From NCBI GenBank assembly GCA_025996815.1, contig BNTT01000002.1, forward strand, positions 6,542 through 70,541: a DNA stretch of 64,000 nt. Reading direction: 5' to 3'. Numbering within the stretch: the first letter of the stretch is position 1; the number at the start of each line of letters is the position of its first letter. The position numbers were made by a program, and so were the translations under genes. The notes below the pieces were generated by a model, which did no database searches, had not been told where the DNA came from, and was given only the letters and a program-made list of their open reading frames with translations. Origin of the DNA: Bacteroidia bacterium (GTDB taxonomy: Bacteria > Bacteroidota > Bacteroidia > Bacteroidales > Azobacteroidaceae). Below, piece after piece: positions 48,743 through 58,470 of this stretch.

Positions 48743-50356
48743 ATGAACAAGATTTTCAGATTTTTAATGATGGCTGCCCTTCCTTTCATGTTGTGGGGAA
48801 CGGATACAATTTCAGCCCAAAGCAAAAAGGCAGTAGCGCCTGCTTTACGTGTTTCGACACAGCAGAAACTCCCGTCGAATTGGGAAGACGGAGACGGGGC
48901 TTGGATTCTTACGAACAGCATCGAAGCGTGGAACCCATCCGAAACGGCAATTATTGTCTGTGATATGTGGGACAAGCATTGGTGTGACGTCAGTACAGCC
49001 CGTTTTGCGGAATTGGCAGTTGCTTTAAACCCTGTCCTCGAAGCAGCCCGTGCGAAAGGTGTCAAAATCGTTCATGCACCCAGCGATTGCATGGATTATT
49101 ATGCCGGCTACCCCGGACGAAAAGAAGCCGCCAAGTACAAGGACAAGAAAATCGCTGCCTTAGCCAATGGCAACATAAAGTTGTCTTCGGAAGAAAATGC
49201 CGTATGGCCCATTGACCAATCCGACGAAGGTTGTGAAAGCGCCAATTGCAAACCGCACAAAGCATGGAAAAAACAACACGACGTGCTAAGCATCAAGAAT
49301 GAAGACCTCATCAGCGATTCCGGCGAAGAAATCGGAGCCTATTTCAAGAAGAAAGGCGTCAAGAACGTGGTGTTGACGGGCGTTGCCACCAATATGTGCG
49401 TGATTGGACGTTCCTTCGGGCTTCGCACCATGAAAAAATTAGGCTTGAATGTGGTGCTGATGCGCGACATGACCGACGTGATGTACAATCCGGAAAAAGC
49501 ACCTAAAGTCAATCATTTTTCAGGGCTTGACCTGATGATAGAATACATTGAAACATACGTCTGTCCGTCTATCGTATCCACTGATTTTACCGGAAAGAAA
49601 CAGTTTAAATTCGCCGGCGACAAACGCAAACGCATCGCTATTCTCACTGCCGAAGGCGAATACCATGCCAATCAGAAACTGCCGGAGTTTGCGCATGAAC
49701 TTACACTGAAAGATTTTCATTGCGATTTTTCCTTGGGTGTACCCTTTATGGAAGACAAGGGCGTAAGCGGTCGGCATAATTTGGAAAATCTGCAAATCTT
49801 GGAAGATGCGGATTTGGCTATCGTGTTTGTCCGCCGCCGCGCACTCGAACCGGAAAAGATGGCGCAGATAAAGAATTATGTAGCCGCTGGTCGCCCCGTT
49901 TTGGGTATCCGCACTTCAGCCGTTGCTTTTGACGCCAAGGGAAATGTGCCTCGCGAAGGCGGTGCAATCGTTGCTTCGACGGAAAAGACGTCCGAATTTC
50001 TGGCGCAATGGCCCGAATTGGACAGGGATGTGTGGGGCGGAAATTATCACGGACACCATCCGCACTTGGAACGAGGAACGGATATCACGCTCGTGCCGGG
50101 CATGGAGAATCATCCTTTGCTGAAAGGCGTAACGCCGTTCAACAGCCTCAACTGGTTGTATGAATGTGCGCCCTTGCGTTCCGAAAAAGCACAGGTGTTG
50201 TTGCTCGGTTCCAATCCGGGTAAACCGCTCGAACCGGTTTTGTGGACGAACGGCAACAAAGTGATTTACACTTCATTAGGACATTGGGACGATTGGAAAA
50301 TCGAAAGTTTCAAAAATCTGATGTTCAATTCGGTCAATTATCTTTTAAATCAATAA
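48743..50356 (+). CDS. Exported isochorismatase-like / ThuA-like fusion protein
   Basis: The 537-residue product has a signal peptide ending ISAQ. Residues about 60-285 form a cysteine-hydrolase (isochorismatase) domain with AIIVCDMWDKHWCD (catalytic Asp74) and GVATNMCVIG (Cys219). Residues about 300-535 match ThuA-like proteins: KRIAILTAEGEYHANQKLPE, YVAAGRPVLGIRTS, the conserved HHPHLERGTDITLVPGMENH, and YTSLGHWDDWKIESFKNL. ThuA proteins go with trehalose and keto-sugar breakdown. The following Gfo/Idh/MocA gene is only 12 bases away, which fits a sugar-oxidation module. The fusion is unusual, and the substrate is unknown. Confidence 0.82.
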   Translation: MNKIFRFLMMAALPFMLWGTDTISAQSKKAVAPALRVSTQQKLPSNWEDGDGAWILTNSIEAWNPSETAIIVCDMWDKHWCDVSTARFAELAVALNPVLEAARAKGVKIVHAPSDCMDYYAGYPGRKEAAKYKDKKIAALANGNIKLSSEENAVWPIDQSDEGCESANCKPHKAWKKQHDVLSIKNEDLISDSGEEIGAYFKKKGVKNVVLTGVATNMCVIGRSFGLRTMKKLGLNVVLMRDMTDVMYNPEKAPKVNHFSGLDLMIEYIETYVCPSIVSTDFTGKKQFKFAGDKRKRIAILTAEGEYHANQKLPEFAHELTLKDFHCDFSLGVPFMEDKGVSGRHNLENLQILEDADLAIVFVRRRALEPEKMAQIKNYVAAGRPVLGIRTSAVAFDAKGNVPREGGAIVASTEKTSEFLAQWPELDRDVWGGNYHGHHPHLERGTDITLVPGMENHPLLKGVTPFNSLNWLYECAPLRSEKAQVLLLGSNPGKPLEPVLWTNGNKVIYTSLGHWDDWKIESFKNLMFNSVNYLLNQ

Positions 50357-50368
50357 ATATTAAATATC

Positions 50369-51730
50369 ATGGATAGAAGAAATTTTTTAAAGACAGGCGC
50401 GGCAGGCGCTGTAAGCATGGCTTTTGGAAGTCAGTTATTGTTTGGAAAATCAACGGTTGCAGGTGCAAACGACAAGGTGGTGCTTGCCTTGATTGGATGC
50501 GGCGACAGAGGGTCGAGTTGCATTATCAATTGTTGTAAAACCAATGAAAACGTGGTAATCAAGACGGTTTGCGATGTCAACCGTAGTAAATTAGCCGGTA
50601 GGGCGAATCAGGTTGAAAAGGAACTCGGTTATCGCCCCGGAACCACCGAAGATATGCGAACCATTTTCGATGACAAAGACGTGGACGCCGTATGGATAGC
50701 CACACCTGAACATTGGCATTGTCTGGCTGCCATCTGGGCTTGTCAGGCAGGAAAGGATGTGTATGTAGAAAAGAACCTTTCCGTCAATATCTTCGAGAGT
50801 CGCAAATTGGTGGAAGCCGCCACCAAATACAACCGCGTCATGCAGGCAGGGCTTCAAAACAGAAGCGCATCGCAAGGTTATTCGGCGCGGGAATACATCC
50901 AAAGCGGCAAATTAGGGAAAATTGTTACCGTGAAAACCTATTTCATGCTGGGTGGCAGCAAATTTATCGAAGCACCCGCCGTGCCGGTTCCCGCGTGGCT
51001 CGATTGGGACAAATGGTTAGGACCGGCACCCATGCGTCCGTTCAGCCCTTCGATTGTGAACGAAGGCGGTCGCGGCGGCTGGCAAAATTACTGGGCATAC
51101 AGCGGAGGATTATTGGACGATGAGGCTTCTCATACCATTGATTTCACCCGTATGGTGCTTGGCGACCCGGGGCATCCGAAATCGGTTTACGCTTGGGGCG
51201 GCAATTATACTTATGGTGGAACAGGCGAAGTGCCGGAAGCCCAATCCGTAGTGTTCGACTTTGGAGAATATGTCCTCACAGCCGACGGCGGTCCTTCGTA
51301 CAAGTATATGAAAAAAGCAGGAGGAGATATTCGCAACGATGCGAAACGTTTTCCCAACTGGCGCAACTATTCCGCCCGCGTAGAGATTTACGGAACGGAA
51401 GGACTGATGTATCTGGGTCGCCACGGCGGTGGATGGCAGGTTATTGGCGACAACGACCAAATTGTAGCCGAAGACGGCGCCATATTTCCCGATAATGCAC
51501 ATCAGAAGAATTTCATCGAATGTATCCGCAGCCGTAAAACGCCCAACGGCAACATCGAAGAATGTCATCGCAGTGCAACGCTTATCAACATGGGAAACAT
51601 CGCCTGCCGTGTCGGCAACAAGCAGTTGCTCTTTGACGGTAAAACGGAAAAATTCACAAACGATGCACAGGCGAACAAACTCGCTAAAGGAAGTTACCGG
51701 AAGGGATACGAAGTTCCCGAAAAAGTATAA
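50369..51730 (+). CDS. Tat-exported Gfo/Idh/MocA family oxidoreductase
   Basis: The 453-residue product begins with a twin-arginine signal, MDRRNFLKTGAAGAVSMAFG. The Rossmann loop is VVLALIGCGDRGSS, and the NAD(P)-binding half shows WIATPEHWHCLAAIWACQAG and VYVEKNLSVN (the EKP-like site). The C-terminal half has GGLLDDEASHTIDFTRMVLG, HxxD-type catalytic residues, and VEIYGTEGLMYLGRHGGG. Bacterial members oxidise sugars or sugar acids, often with tightly bound NAD in exported forms. It pairs with the ThuA-like protein. Confidence 0.88.
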   Translation: MDRRNFLKTGAAGAVSMAFGSQLLFGKSTVAGANDKVVLALIGCGDRGSSCIINCCKTNENVVIKTVCDVNRSKLAGRANQVEKELGYRPGTTEDMRTIFDDKDVDAVWIATPEHWHCLAAIWACQAGKDVYVEKNLSVNIFESRKLVEAATKYNRVMQAGLQNRSASQGYSAREYIQSGKLGKIVTVKTYFMLGGSKFIEAPAVPVPAWLDWDKWLGPAPMRPFSPSIVNEGGRGGWQNYWAYSGGLLDDEASHTIDFTRMVLGDPGHPKSVYAWGGNYTYGGTGEVPEAQSVVFDFGEYVLTADGGPSYKYMKKAGGDIRNDAKRFPNWRNYSARVEIYGTEGLMYLGRHGGGWQVIGDNDQIVAEDGAIFPDNAHQKNFIECIRSRKTPNGNIEECHRSATLINMGNIACRVGNKQLLFDGKTEKFTNDAQANKLAKGSYRKGYEVPEKV

Positions 51731-51747
51731 TGTAATATTTTAAAGTA

Positions 51748-52176
51748 ATGGAAAAGAAAATTCAATCATGCAATTACTGCGAAAAAGGCGAAAATCTCAA
51801 CAGTGTGATGTTCAAAATCACGGAGTTGCCTTATTCGATTGTGTATCTCAACCGGAATCAACAACATCGCGGACGGTGTATTGTGGCTTACAAACAGCAC
51901 CAAACCGAGTATTTTCATCTCAATGCCGAAGAGAATGCCGGTTTCTTTGCAGACGTCAGTCGAACTGCTCAGGCTTTGTATAATCTTTTCCATCCCGGAA
52001 AAATAAATTATGCAACCTTTGGCGATTTGGCACCTCACGTACATATTCATATCGTGCCTAAATACGAGGGAGAAGTGCAGTGGGGAACGCCTTTTCAGGA
52101 TGAACCCAAAAGGTTTTTAACAGATTCCGAATATCAGGAATTAATCGGTCAGATTAAAGCGGAAATAGATAAATAG
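51748..52176 (+). CDS. HIT family protein
   Basis: The 142-residue product has a CxxC at the start (SCNYCEKGE) and the histidine triad APHVHIHIVPKYEGE near residue 105, which gives the histidine nucleophile. YSIVYLNRNQQHRGRCIVAY is typical of HIT hydrolases and transferases, cytoplasmic enzymes that act on nucleotide phosphoramidates or sugar nucleotides. It follows the oxidoreductase by 17 bases. A role in the sugar pathway, for instance as a GalT-like transferase, is possible but unsupported by direct evidence. Confidence 0.85.
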   Translation: MEKKIQSCNYCEKGENLNSVMFKITELPYSIVYLNRNQQHRGRCIVAYKQHQTEYFHLNAEENAGFFADVSRTAQALYNLFHPGKINYATFGDLAPHVHIHIVPKYEGEVQWGTPFQDEPKRFLTDSEYQELIGQIKAEIDK

Positions 52177-52182
52177 ATTTTT

Positions 52183-53187
52183 ATGGACAAAGTAAAATTA
52201 GGGAAGTCCGATATTGAGGTATCGGCGATGACTGTCGGATGCTGGTCCTTTGGCGGCGGCGACTATTGGGGCGAGCAATCGCAGAAGGATGTCGATAATG
52301 TGGTGAACACCGCTCTCGACCTTGGTATCACGACGTTCGACACGGCTGAAATGTACAATAACGGCGCAAGTGAACTATCGTTGGGGAAAGCCTTGAAAAG
52401 ACGCAGGGACGAGGCAATCGTCATCTCGAAAATCGGACCTGCCAATGCCGCTCATGTACGCAAACATTGCATTGAAAGCCTTGAACGGCTCGGCATGGAT
52501 TATTTGGATGTGTATATGCTGCATTGGCCTGTCGCAGGAACTCAACTGACGAATGGAGAGATTATTCTTCAGCTCGACGCTCTAAAAAAAGAAGGTCTGA
52601 TACGCTCCATCGGCATCAGCAATTTCGGATACAGGCAAATGGAAGAGGTGGTGAAAACAGGCATCCAAATTGACGTCAACGAGATTGCTTACAATATTGT
52701 GTCACGCGCTATCGAAGCCGAAATTGCACCCTATTGTTTAGCGCACAACATCAGCATTATTGGTGCTATGGGCTTGCAACAAGGCTTGTTGGCGGGCATT
52801 TACAAAACGCCCGATGACGTGCCGCTCAATCAGGCGCACTCGCGACATTTTGCCAACGACCGCGGTGGAGGCACCTCGCGTCACGGCGAAGCTGGCGCGG
52901 AGAAAGAAATATTCTCAACCATCGCACAATTGCAAAAAATAGCCGACGACCTTCGCGTGCATATCGCGCAATTATCAATTGCATGGATTCTCAAAAAGCC
53001 GTTTATGGCATCCACTCTGGTGGGGTCGCGAAATATAGAGGAATTGAAAGTCAATCTGGAAGCCTGTTCTTTGGAAATCTCCGATGATACGGAAGCCTTG
53101 ATTGATAGCATCAGTCAGCCGGTTTGGGATTTGCTCGGAAACAGCCCCGATTATTACGAAAATCGCTCGAAAAGCCGTATCTTATGA
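52183..53187 (+). CDS. Aldo/keto reductase
   Basis: The 334-residue product has the AKR tetrad: Asp and Tyr in TTFDTAEMYNNGASE, Lys in AIVISKIGPANA, and His in VYMLHWPV. NADP-binding sequences follow, with GISNFGYRQME, and a late TLVGSRNIEELKVNLEA contacts the cofactor phosphate. The TIM barrel is complete, with no signal peptide, so it acts in the cytoplasm. The usual reaction is NADPH-dependent reduction of sugar aldehydes or ketones. It ends 44 bases before the SusC gene and belongs to the AraC-linked gene run. Confidence 0.9.
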   Translation: MDKVKLGKSDIEVSAMTVGCWSFGGGDYWGEQSQKDVDNVVNTALDLGITTFDTAEMYNNGASELSLGKALKRRRDEAIVISKIGPANAAHVRKHCIESLERLGMDYLDVYMLHWPVAGTQLTNGEIILQLDALKKEGLIRSIGISNFGYRQMEEVVKTGIQIDVNEIAYNIVSRAIEAEIAPYCLAHNISIIGAMGLQQGLLAGIYKTPDDVPLNQAHSRHFANDRGGGTSRHGEAGAEKEIFSTIAQLQKIADDLRVHIAQLSIAWILKKPFMASTLVGSRNIEELKVNLEACSLEISDDTEALIDSISQPVWDLLGNSPDYYENRSKSRIL

Positions 53188-53230
53188 AACATCATGAAAA
53201 AAATTTGTTAAACAATTTAAATTTAATTTT

Positions 53231-56200
53231 ATGCGAATGAAAAATCAATTCAGAAAAAAGAAGTTTGCAAACTTCGCGAAGGCTTTGCTTTTAAGTAGCG
53301 TTTTCTTCGTGTTGGAGGGGCAAAGTCTTCGAGCTGACGCGCCGCAAACGGCGGCGCAAGTTACAAATGCCTCGACACGGACAAAGACCGTTACCGGTTC
53401 CGTTTACGACGAAAACGGTGAGAAAATGCCCGGAGTCACCATCACCGTCAAAGGGAGCAATCGTGGAGTAGCGACCGGCTTGGATGGTTCATTCAAAATA
53501 GACGTTTCGCCAACGGATGTTTTGGAGGTTTCGTTTGTGGGGTATGACCCCTACACTGTGACGGTGGGCGACAAGGCGAGTTTTGAGATTCCGCTCAAGC
53601 CCAAGGCGAGTGAGTTGGATGAAGTGGTTGTGGTGGCTTTCGGCAAGCAGAAGAAAGAAAGCGTCATCGCGTCTGTCACCACCATCAAGCCTTCCGAACT
53701 CAGGGTGCCGAGCAGCAACCTGACCACCGCTTTGGCGGGAAGAATTTCGGGAATCATCTCATATCAACGAAGCGGCGAACCCGGACAGGACAATGCCGAT
53801 TTCTTTGTACGCGGTATCACCACTTTCGGCAACGGGAAAGCCAACCCGCTGATTTTGATTGACGGTGTGGAACTTTCGGCAGACGACCTTTCGCGGTTGA
53901 ATACCGACGACATCGCCAGTTTCTCGGTAATGAAAGACGCTAATGCGACAGCGCTTTACGGTGCGCGAGGCGCCAACGGTGTAATCCTTATCAATACAAA
54001 GGAAGGCGCAGAAGGAAAAGCCAAGTTTTCGGTGCGTTTTGAAAATTCGTTTTCGGCACCCACCCAACAGATTGAACTGGCCGACCCTGTTACCTACATG
54101 AGATTGGGCAACGAAGCGGTGCTCACCCGCGACCCTTTGGGAATCCGTCCTTATTCACCGGAAAAAATAGCCAACACCGGAACCGGAAATCCATACGTTT
54201 ATCCGGCTACCGACTGGAAAAAAATGATGCTCAAAGACGTTACGCAGAATCAGCGTCTGAACATGAATATCAGCGGTGGCGGACCGGTGGCGCGGTATTA
54301 CGTGGCGGCTTCCTACACCAAAGATAACGGTATGTTGAAGAACGACCCGATGAATAAGTTTGACAACAATATCGATTTGCGAAAACTCCTGCTGCGTTCC
54401 AATGTAAATATCAACGTCACTAAATCGACCGAACTGATTGTGCGCTTGCATGGCACTTTCGACGATTATACAGGACCGTTGGAGGGTGGTACCGGAGTGT
54501 ATAACAGCATCATGCGTGCAAATCCCGTTCTCTTTCCCGCATACTATGCCCCGAATGCAGACCACACAGGCGGCGGGCACATCCTGTTCGGCAATCATGC
54601 GCAGGGCGTCAACAGTAATACTTTTTATAACAATCCTTACGCCGATATGGTAAAGGGCTATAAAGATTACAGCAAAACACTGATGCTTGCCCAGTTGGAA
54701 CTCAAGCAAGACCTTGGATTTATTCTGAAAGGCTTGTCGGCAAGGGGTTTGTTCAACACCACGCGGTATTCCTATTTTGATGTATCCCGCTATTACGACC
54801 CATTTTATTATACGATAGGTTCGTATGACAGATATGAAGACGAATATAAATTGTCGGCTTTGAATGAGAAGAAGGGCAGCGAATACATCAATCATTTTGG
54901 CGTAGGACAAAAGGATGTAACTACAACCACCTATTACGAGGCAGCACTTCAATACGCCAATACTTTTGCCGAAAACCACAGTGTGAGCGGCTTGCTGATA
55001 TTAACCGGACGCGAAGAATTACGCGGAAATGTCTATAATACAGAAACCAAGCAGGATGAGTTGCAACTGTCGTTTCCCTATCGCAATATCGGTTTGTCGG
55101 GACGTTTAACTTATGGTTACAAAAGCAAGTATTTTGTCGAAGGCAATTTCGGATACAACGGTTCGGAACGCTTCTCTCAAAGCGAGGCATTCGGTTTCTT
55201 CCCTTCTGCCGGCGTCGGCTATTTGGTGTCTAACGAAGATTTTTGGGAACCGGCGAAACCCGTTGTCAGCAAACTGAAACTGAAAGCGACTTATGGTCTG
55301 GTGGGTAATGATGCTATCGGCAATGCGAACGACCGTTTCTTTTATCTGTCAAAAGTAAATATGGACAATAGCGGACGGGGTATGAATTTTGGAACAGAGC
55401 ATCAATATGGTCAATCCGGTATATCCATTGGTCGTTATGCCGACCCGTTTATTACCTGGGAAACAGCATACAAGCAAAACTACGGAACTGAAGTCGGACT
55501 GTTCGACAAGTTGGACGTTCAGGTGGATTATTTCAGGGAACACCGTAAAAATATATTACAGACGCGGGCAGACATCTCCACCACCATGGGGTTACAAGTG
55601 ACCCCACAGGCAAATATCGGCGAGGCTTTTGCTTCGGGAGTCGATTTGTCGGTCGATTATTCGCAGTCTTTTACACCTGATTTCTGGACAACCGTACATG
55701 GCAATTTCACGTATGCGCACAGCAAATACCTTGTGTATGAAGAGCCTGTTTATGCCGGTCAGCCCTGGCGACTGCATGCTGGACAACCCTTGCAACAGCA
55801 ATACGGATTGATTGCCGAACGGCTTTTTATTGACGACGAGGACGTAAGGAGTTCGCCTGTACAACAATTCGGAGAATATATGGCGGGGGACATCAAATAC
55901 AAGGACATCAATCTGGATGGAAAAATTGACCAACAGGATGTGTTACCCATCGGTTATCCCACATCGCCGGAAATCATTTATGGCGCCGGATTTTCCATGG
56001 GATTTCATAATTTCGATTTATCGGCTTTCTTTCAAGGCTCGGCGCGTTCAACGCTGTTTATTGATGTGAATAATATTTCCCCTTTCCTTGATACGGACGG
56101 CAACAATGCTGTAATATCGCAAAATGCGCTCTTAAAGACGATAGCAGACAGCCACTGGTCGGAAGACAATCGCAATATTCATGCTTTCTGGCCCCGTCTG

Positions 56201-56470
56201 ACCGACCATCAAATCGCGAACAACACACAGCGGAGTACATGGAATATGCGTAATGGCGCCTTCGTGCGACTGAAAACCTTGGAAGCAGGATATACCCTGC
56301 CTGAAAAACTGTCACGGAAATTGCACCTCGGCATGCTCCGCTTTTATCTGAGCGGAACCAATTTGCTTACATTCAGCAAATTCAAACTGTGGGACCCTGA
56401 ACAGGGCGGTGCCGGATTAAATTATCCGGTACAGCAGGTTTTCAATCTGGGAATCAATATTAGTTTATAA
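53231..56470 (+). CDS. SusC/RagA family TonB-linked outer membrane protein
   Basis: The 1079-residue product has a signal peptide, then a carboxypeptidase-regulatory-like domain (about 52-128) with VTGSVYDENGEKMPGVTITV and FVGYDPYTVTVG. The TonB box is ELDEVVVVAFGKQ. The plug follows (VTTIKPSELRVPSSNLTTAL, PLILIDGVELSADDLSRLN, YGARGANGVILINTKEG), and then a 22-strand barrel ending in VFNLGINISL. The sequence is typical of SusC importers, which move oligosaccharides through the outer membrane with SusD as a lid. A second start two codons later is equally possible. Confidence 0.95.
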   Translation: MRMKNQFRKKKFANFAKALLLSSVFFVLEGQSLRADAPQTAAQVTNASTRTKTVTGSVYDENGEKMPGVTITVKGSNRGVATGLDGSFKIDVSPTDVLEVSFVGYDPYTVTVGDKASFEIPLKPKASELDEVVVVAFGKQKKESVIASVTTIKPSELRVPSSNLTTALAGRISGIISYQRSGEPGQDNADFFVRGITTFGNGKANPLILIDGVELSADDLSRLNTDDIASFSVMKDANATALYGARGANGVILINTKEGAEGKAKFSVRFENSFSAPTQQIELADPVTYMRLGNEAVLTRDPLGIRPYSPEKIANTGTGNPYVYPATDWKKMMLKDVTQNQRLNMNISGGGPVARYYVAASYTKDNGMLKNDPMNKFDNNIDLRKLLLRSNVNINVTKSTELIVRLHGTFDDYTGPLEGGTGVYNSIMRANPVLFPAYYAPNADHTGGGHILFGNHAQGVNSNTFYNNPYADMVKGYKDYSKTLMLAQLELKQDLGFILKGLSARGLFNTTRYSYFDVSRYYDPFYYTIGSYDRYEDEYKLSALNEKKGSEYINHFGVGQKDVTTTTYYEAALQYANTFAENHSVSGLLILTGREELRGNVYNTETKQDELQLSFPYRNIGLSGRLTYGYKSKYFVEGNFGYNGSERFSQSEAFGFFPSAGVGYLVSNEDFWEPAKPVVSKLKLKATYGLVGNDAIGNANDRFFYLSKVNMDNSGRGMNFGTEHQYGQSGISIGRYADPFITWETAYKQNYGTEVGLFDKLDVQVDYFREHRKNILQTRADISTTMGLQVTPQANIGEAFASGVDLSVDYSQSFTPDFWTTVHGNFTYAHSKYLVYEEPVYAGQPWRLHAGQPLQQQYGLIAERLFIDDEDVRSSPVQQFGEYMAGDIKYKDINLDGKIDQQDVLPIGYPTSPEIIYGAGFSMGFHNFDLSAFFQGSARSTLFIDVNNISPFLDTDGNNAVISQNALLKTIADSHWSEDNRNIHAFWPRLTDHQIANNTQRSTWNMRNGAFVRLKTLEAGYTLPEKLSRKLHLGMLRFYLSGTNLLTFSKFKLWDPEQGGAGLNYPVQQVFNLGINISL

Positions 56471-56489
56471 ATTTTAAAATTTAACAGTC

Positions 56490-58427
56490 ATGAATACAAA
56501 AATGTCAAATCAAATAGTAAAACTGACGGCAATCATCGCTTTGCTGGGTATATGGTCATGCACAGACTACCTGAATGTAGTTCCGGACGACATACCGACC
56601 ATGGAGCATGCTTTCAGCAACCGTACAAGTACGGAAAAATTTCTGTTTACCTGTTATTCCTATCTGCCCAATCCGGCAGAAGCCTTCAACACGCCCGGTC
56701 CTTTTCAGAGCCGTGAGTGCTGGATGCATCCTGCCGGCGGAAGTGCTTGGTGGTGGGCAAGCGACGATGGCACAGGCAACAACATGTACACTTGGCGCAT
56801 AGCCAAAGGCGAACAGACCGGCAATGACCCGTTGATTAATCACTGGGATGGCAGAAATGGAGGCTCAGCCTTATTTACAGCCATACGCGATTGCAATATC
56901 TTTCTCGAAAATATTGAGAAGCCTACCGGCATCGGCGCCGCAGAGAGGGAAAGATGGGTAGCCGAAGTGAAATTCCTGAAAGCGTATTATCATTTTCTAC
57001 TGTTGCGCCAGTACGGACCCATTCCGATTATCAGGGAGAACCTGCCTGTCGCCGCCTCGCCCGATGAAGTGCGTGTGTTTCGGGACCCGGTGGAAGATGT
57101 AGCGGATTATATCGTTTCCCTGTTAGACGAAGCGGCTGATGTATTAGACCCCGTACTGATGACCGAAACGGAGGAAATGGGACGTATTACCAAAGTCATC
57201 GCACTGGCTGTGAAAGCGCAGGTGCTGACGCTGGTGGCAAGTCCGCTGTTCAACGGAAATCCATACGTCCTGAATTATGCGGACAGCCGCGGTACGCTGC
57301 TTTTTCCGCAAACCGCGGACGCAGGCAAATGGGCAACCGCAGCAACAGCCATCAAAGCCGCTATCGACTGCGCCGAAGAGGAAGGAAATCGCCATTTATT
57401 TACGTTCACTGCGGCTTTGCCGGTAGCACCTTCCGTTATTCAAGAAATGAGTATTCGCGGTGCCGTATCCGAGCGTTGGAACGAAGAAATCATCTGGGGC
57501 TCGGTAAAAAGCGACGACCAGTTGCAAAGAATGGCGAACGTGAGAACGCAATCCGAAGCCGTTGTGCCGATGGTTCAGTATTCTTCCATTTTAGCACCAA
57601 CGCTTGACGCTGCCGAACTTTTCTATACCGACAACGGATTGCCTTTGACGGAAGACCGCGATTATATCCGGAAATATCCCGATATTTACGCTACGTCCAC
57701 GGCTACGGCAGACGATAATGATTATATCCGACAAAACTTTGTCACCGCCAACCTGAATTTCAAACGGGAACCCCGTTATTACGCAAGTTTGAGTTTCGAC
57801 GGCGGGTATTACTTCGGCAACAGCAATAATCGCAGCAATGTCGATATGAAATCCAACGGTGCCGGAGGCGGAACGAGCGAAAGATATTCCATTACGGGAT
57901 ATTTGCCAAAAAAACTCGTGAACAGAGAATCTGTTTTATCTTCGTCCGGTTTTACCTCCCGTTTTTATTCTTATCCCTTTATCCGTCTGGCTGATTTATA
58001 CCTGCTCTATGCCGAGGCTCTCAATGAAACGAAAGCCGCGCCGGACGACGAGGTATATAAATACATAGACCGCGTAAGAACACGCGCCGGACTGCACGGC
58101 GTGGAAGCCACATGGACGTCTGCAGCGTCTTTGCATCCTGAATATATTACCAGTAAAGACAGGATGCGCGACATCATCCACCGGGAACGGTTGATTGAAC
58201 TGTCTTTTGAAAATGCACCCTACTGGGATATCCTGCGCTGGATGGAAGCCGAAACAAGGTGGAACAAACCGGTCAGAGGCTGGTATATTTTTGGAAATAC
58301 CACTGACTCTTATTACCGCGTAACCACTGTTGGAAACTCTACTTTTTCCTACAGGGATTATTTTACGCCCATCAGTCAGACTGCAATAGACAGAAATCCG
58401 AATTTGAAGCAAAATCCGGGATGGTGA
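56490..58427 (+). CDS. RagB/SusD family nutrient uptake lipoprotein
   Basis: The 645-residue product has a lipoprotein signal (SC at Cys24: LLGIWSCTDYLNV). TPR-rich SusD sequence follows, with AFSNRTSTEKFLFTCYSY, AERERWVAEVKFLKAYYHF, QYGPIPIIRENLPVAASPDE and a C-terminal RLADLYLLYAEALNETKAAP and DIIHRERLIELSFENAPYWD. SusD binds glycans at the surface and caps the SusC barrel. The gene is 19 bases after susC and so is co-transcribed. At 645 residues it is somewhat longer than the usual 500-600. Confidence 0.95.
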   Translation: MNTKMSNQIVKLTAIIALLGIWSCTDYLNVVPDDIPTMEHAFSNRTSTEKFLFTCYSYLPNPAEAFNTPGPFQSRECWMHPAGGSAWWWASDDGTGNNMYTWRIAKGEQTGNDPLINHWDGRNGGSALFTAIRDCNIFLENIEKPTGIGAAERERWVAEVKFLKAYYHFLLLRQYGPIPIIRENLPVAASPDEVRVFRDPVEDVADYIVSLLDEAADVLDPVLMTETEEMGRITKVIALAVKAQVLTLVASPLFNGNPYVLNYADSRGTLLFPQTADAGKWATAATAIKAAIDCAEEEGNRHLFTFTAALPVAPSVIQEMSIRGAVSERWNEEIIWGSVKSDDQLQRMANVRTQSEAVVPMVQYSSILAPTLDAAELFYTDNGLPLTEDRDYIRKYPDIYATSTATADDNDYIRQNFVTANLNFKREPRYYASLSFDGGYYFGNSNNRSNVDMKSNGAGGGTSERYSITGYLPKKLVNRESVLSSSGFTSRFYSYPFIRLADLYLLYAEALNETKAAPDDEVYKYIDRVRTRAGLHGVEATWTSAASLHPEYITSKDRMRDIIHRERLIELSFENAPYWDILRWMEAETRWNKPVRGWYIFGNTTDSYYRVTTVGNSTFSYRDYFTPISQTAIDRNPNLKQNPGW

Positions 58428-58429
58428 TG

Positions 58430-58465
58430 ATTAATTAAAAATTACGAATTAAAAATTAAAAAATA
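58430..58465. repeat. AT-rich direct repeat of ATTAAAAATTA units
   Basis: TTAATTAAAAATTACGAATTAAAAATTAAAAAA-type tract between the SusD gene and the next lipoprotein gene; the same family as 4069-4101. Confidence 0.6.
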
Positions 58466-58470
58466 TCATA

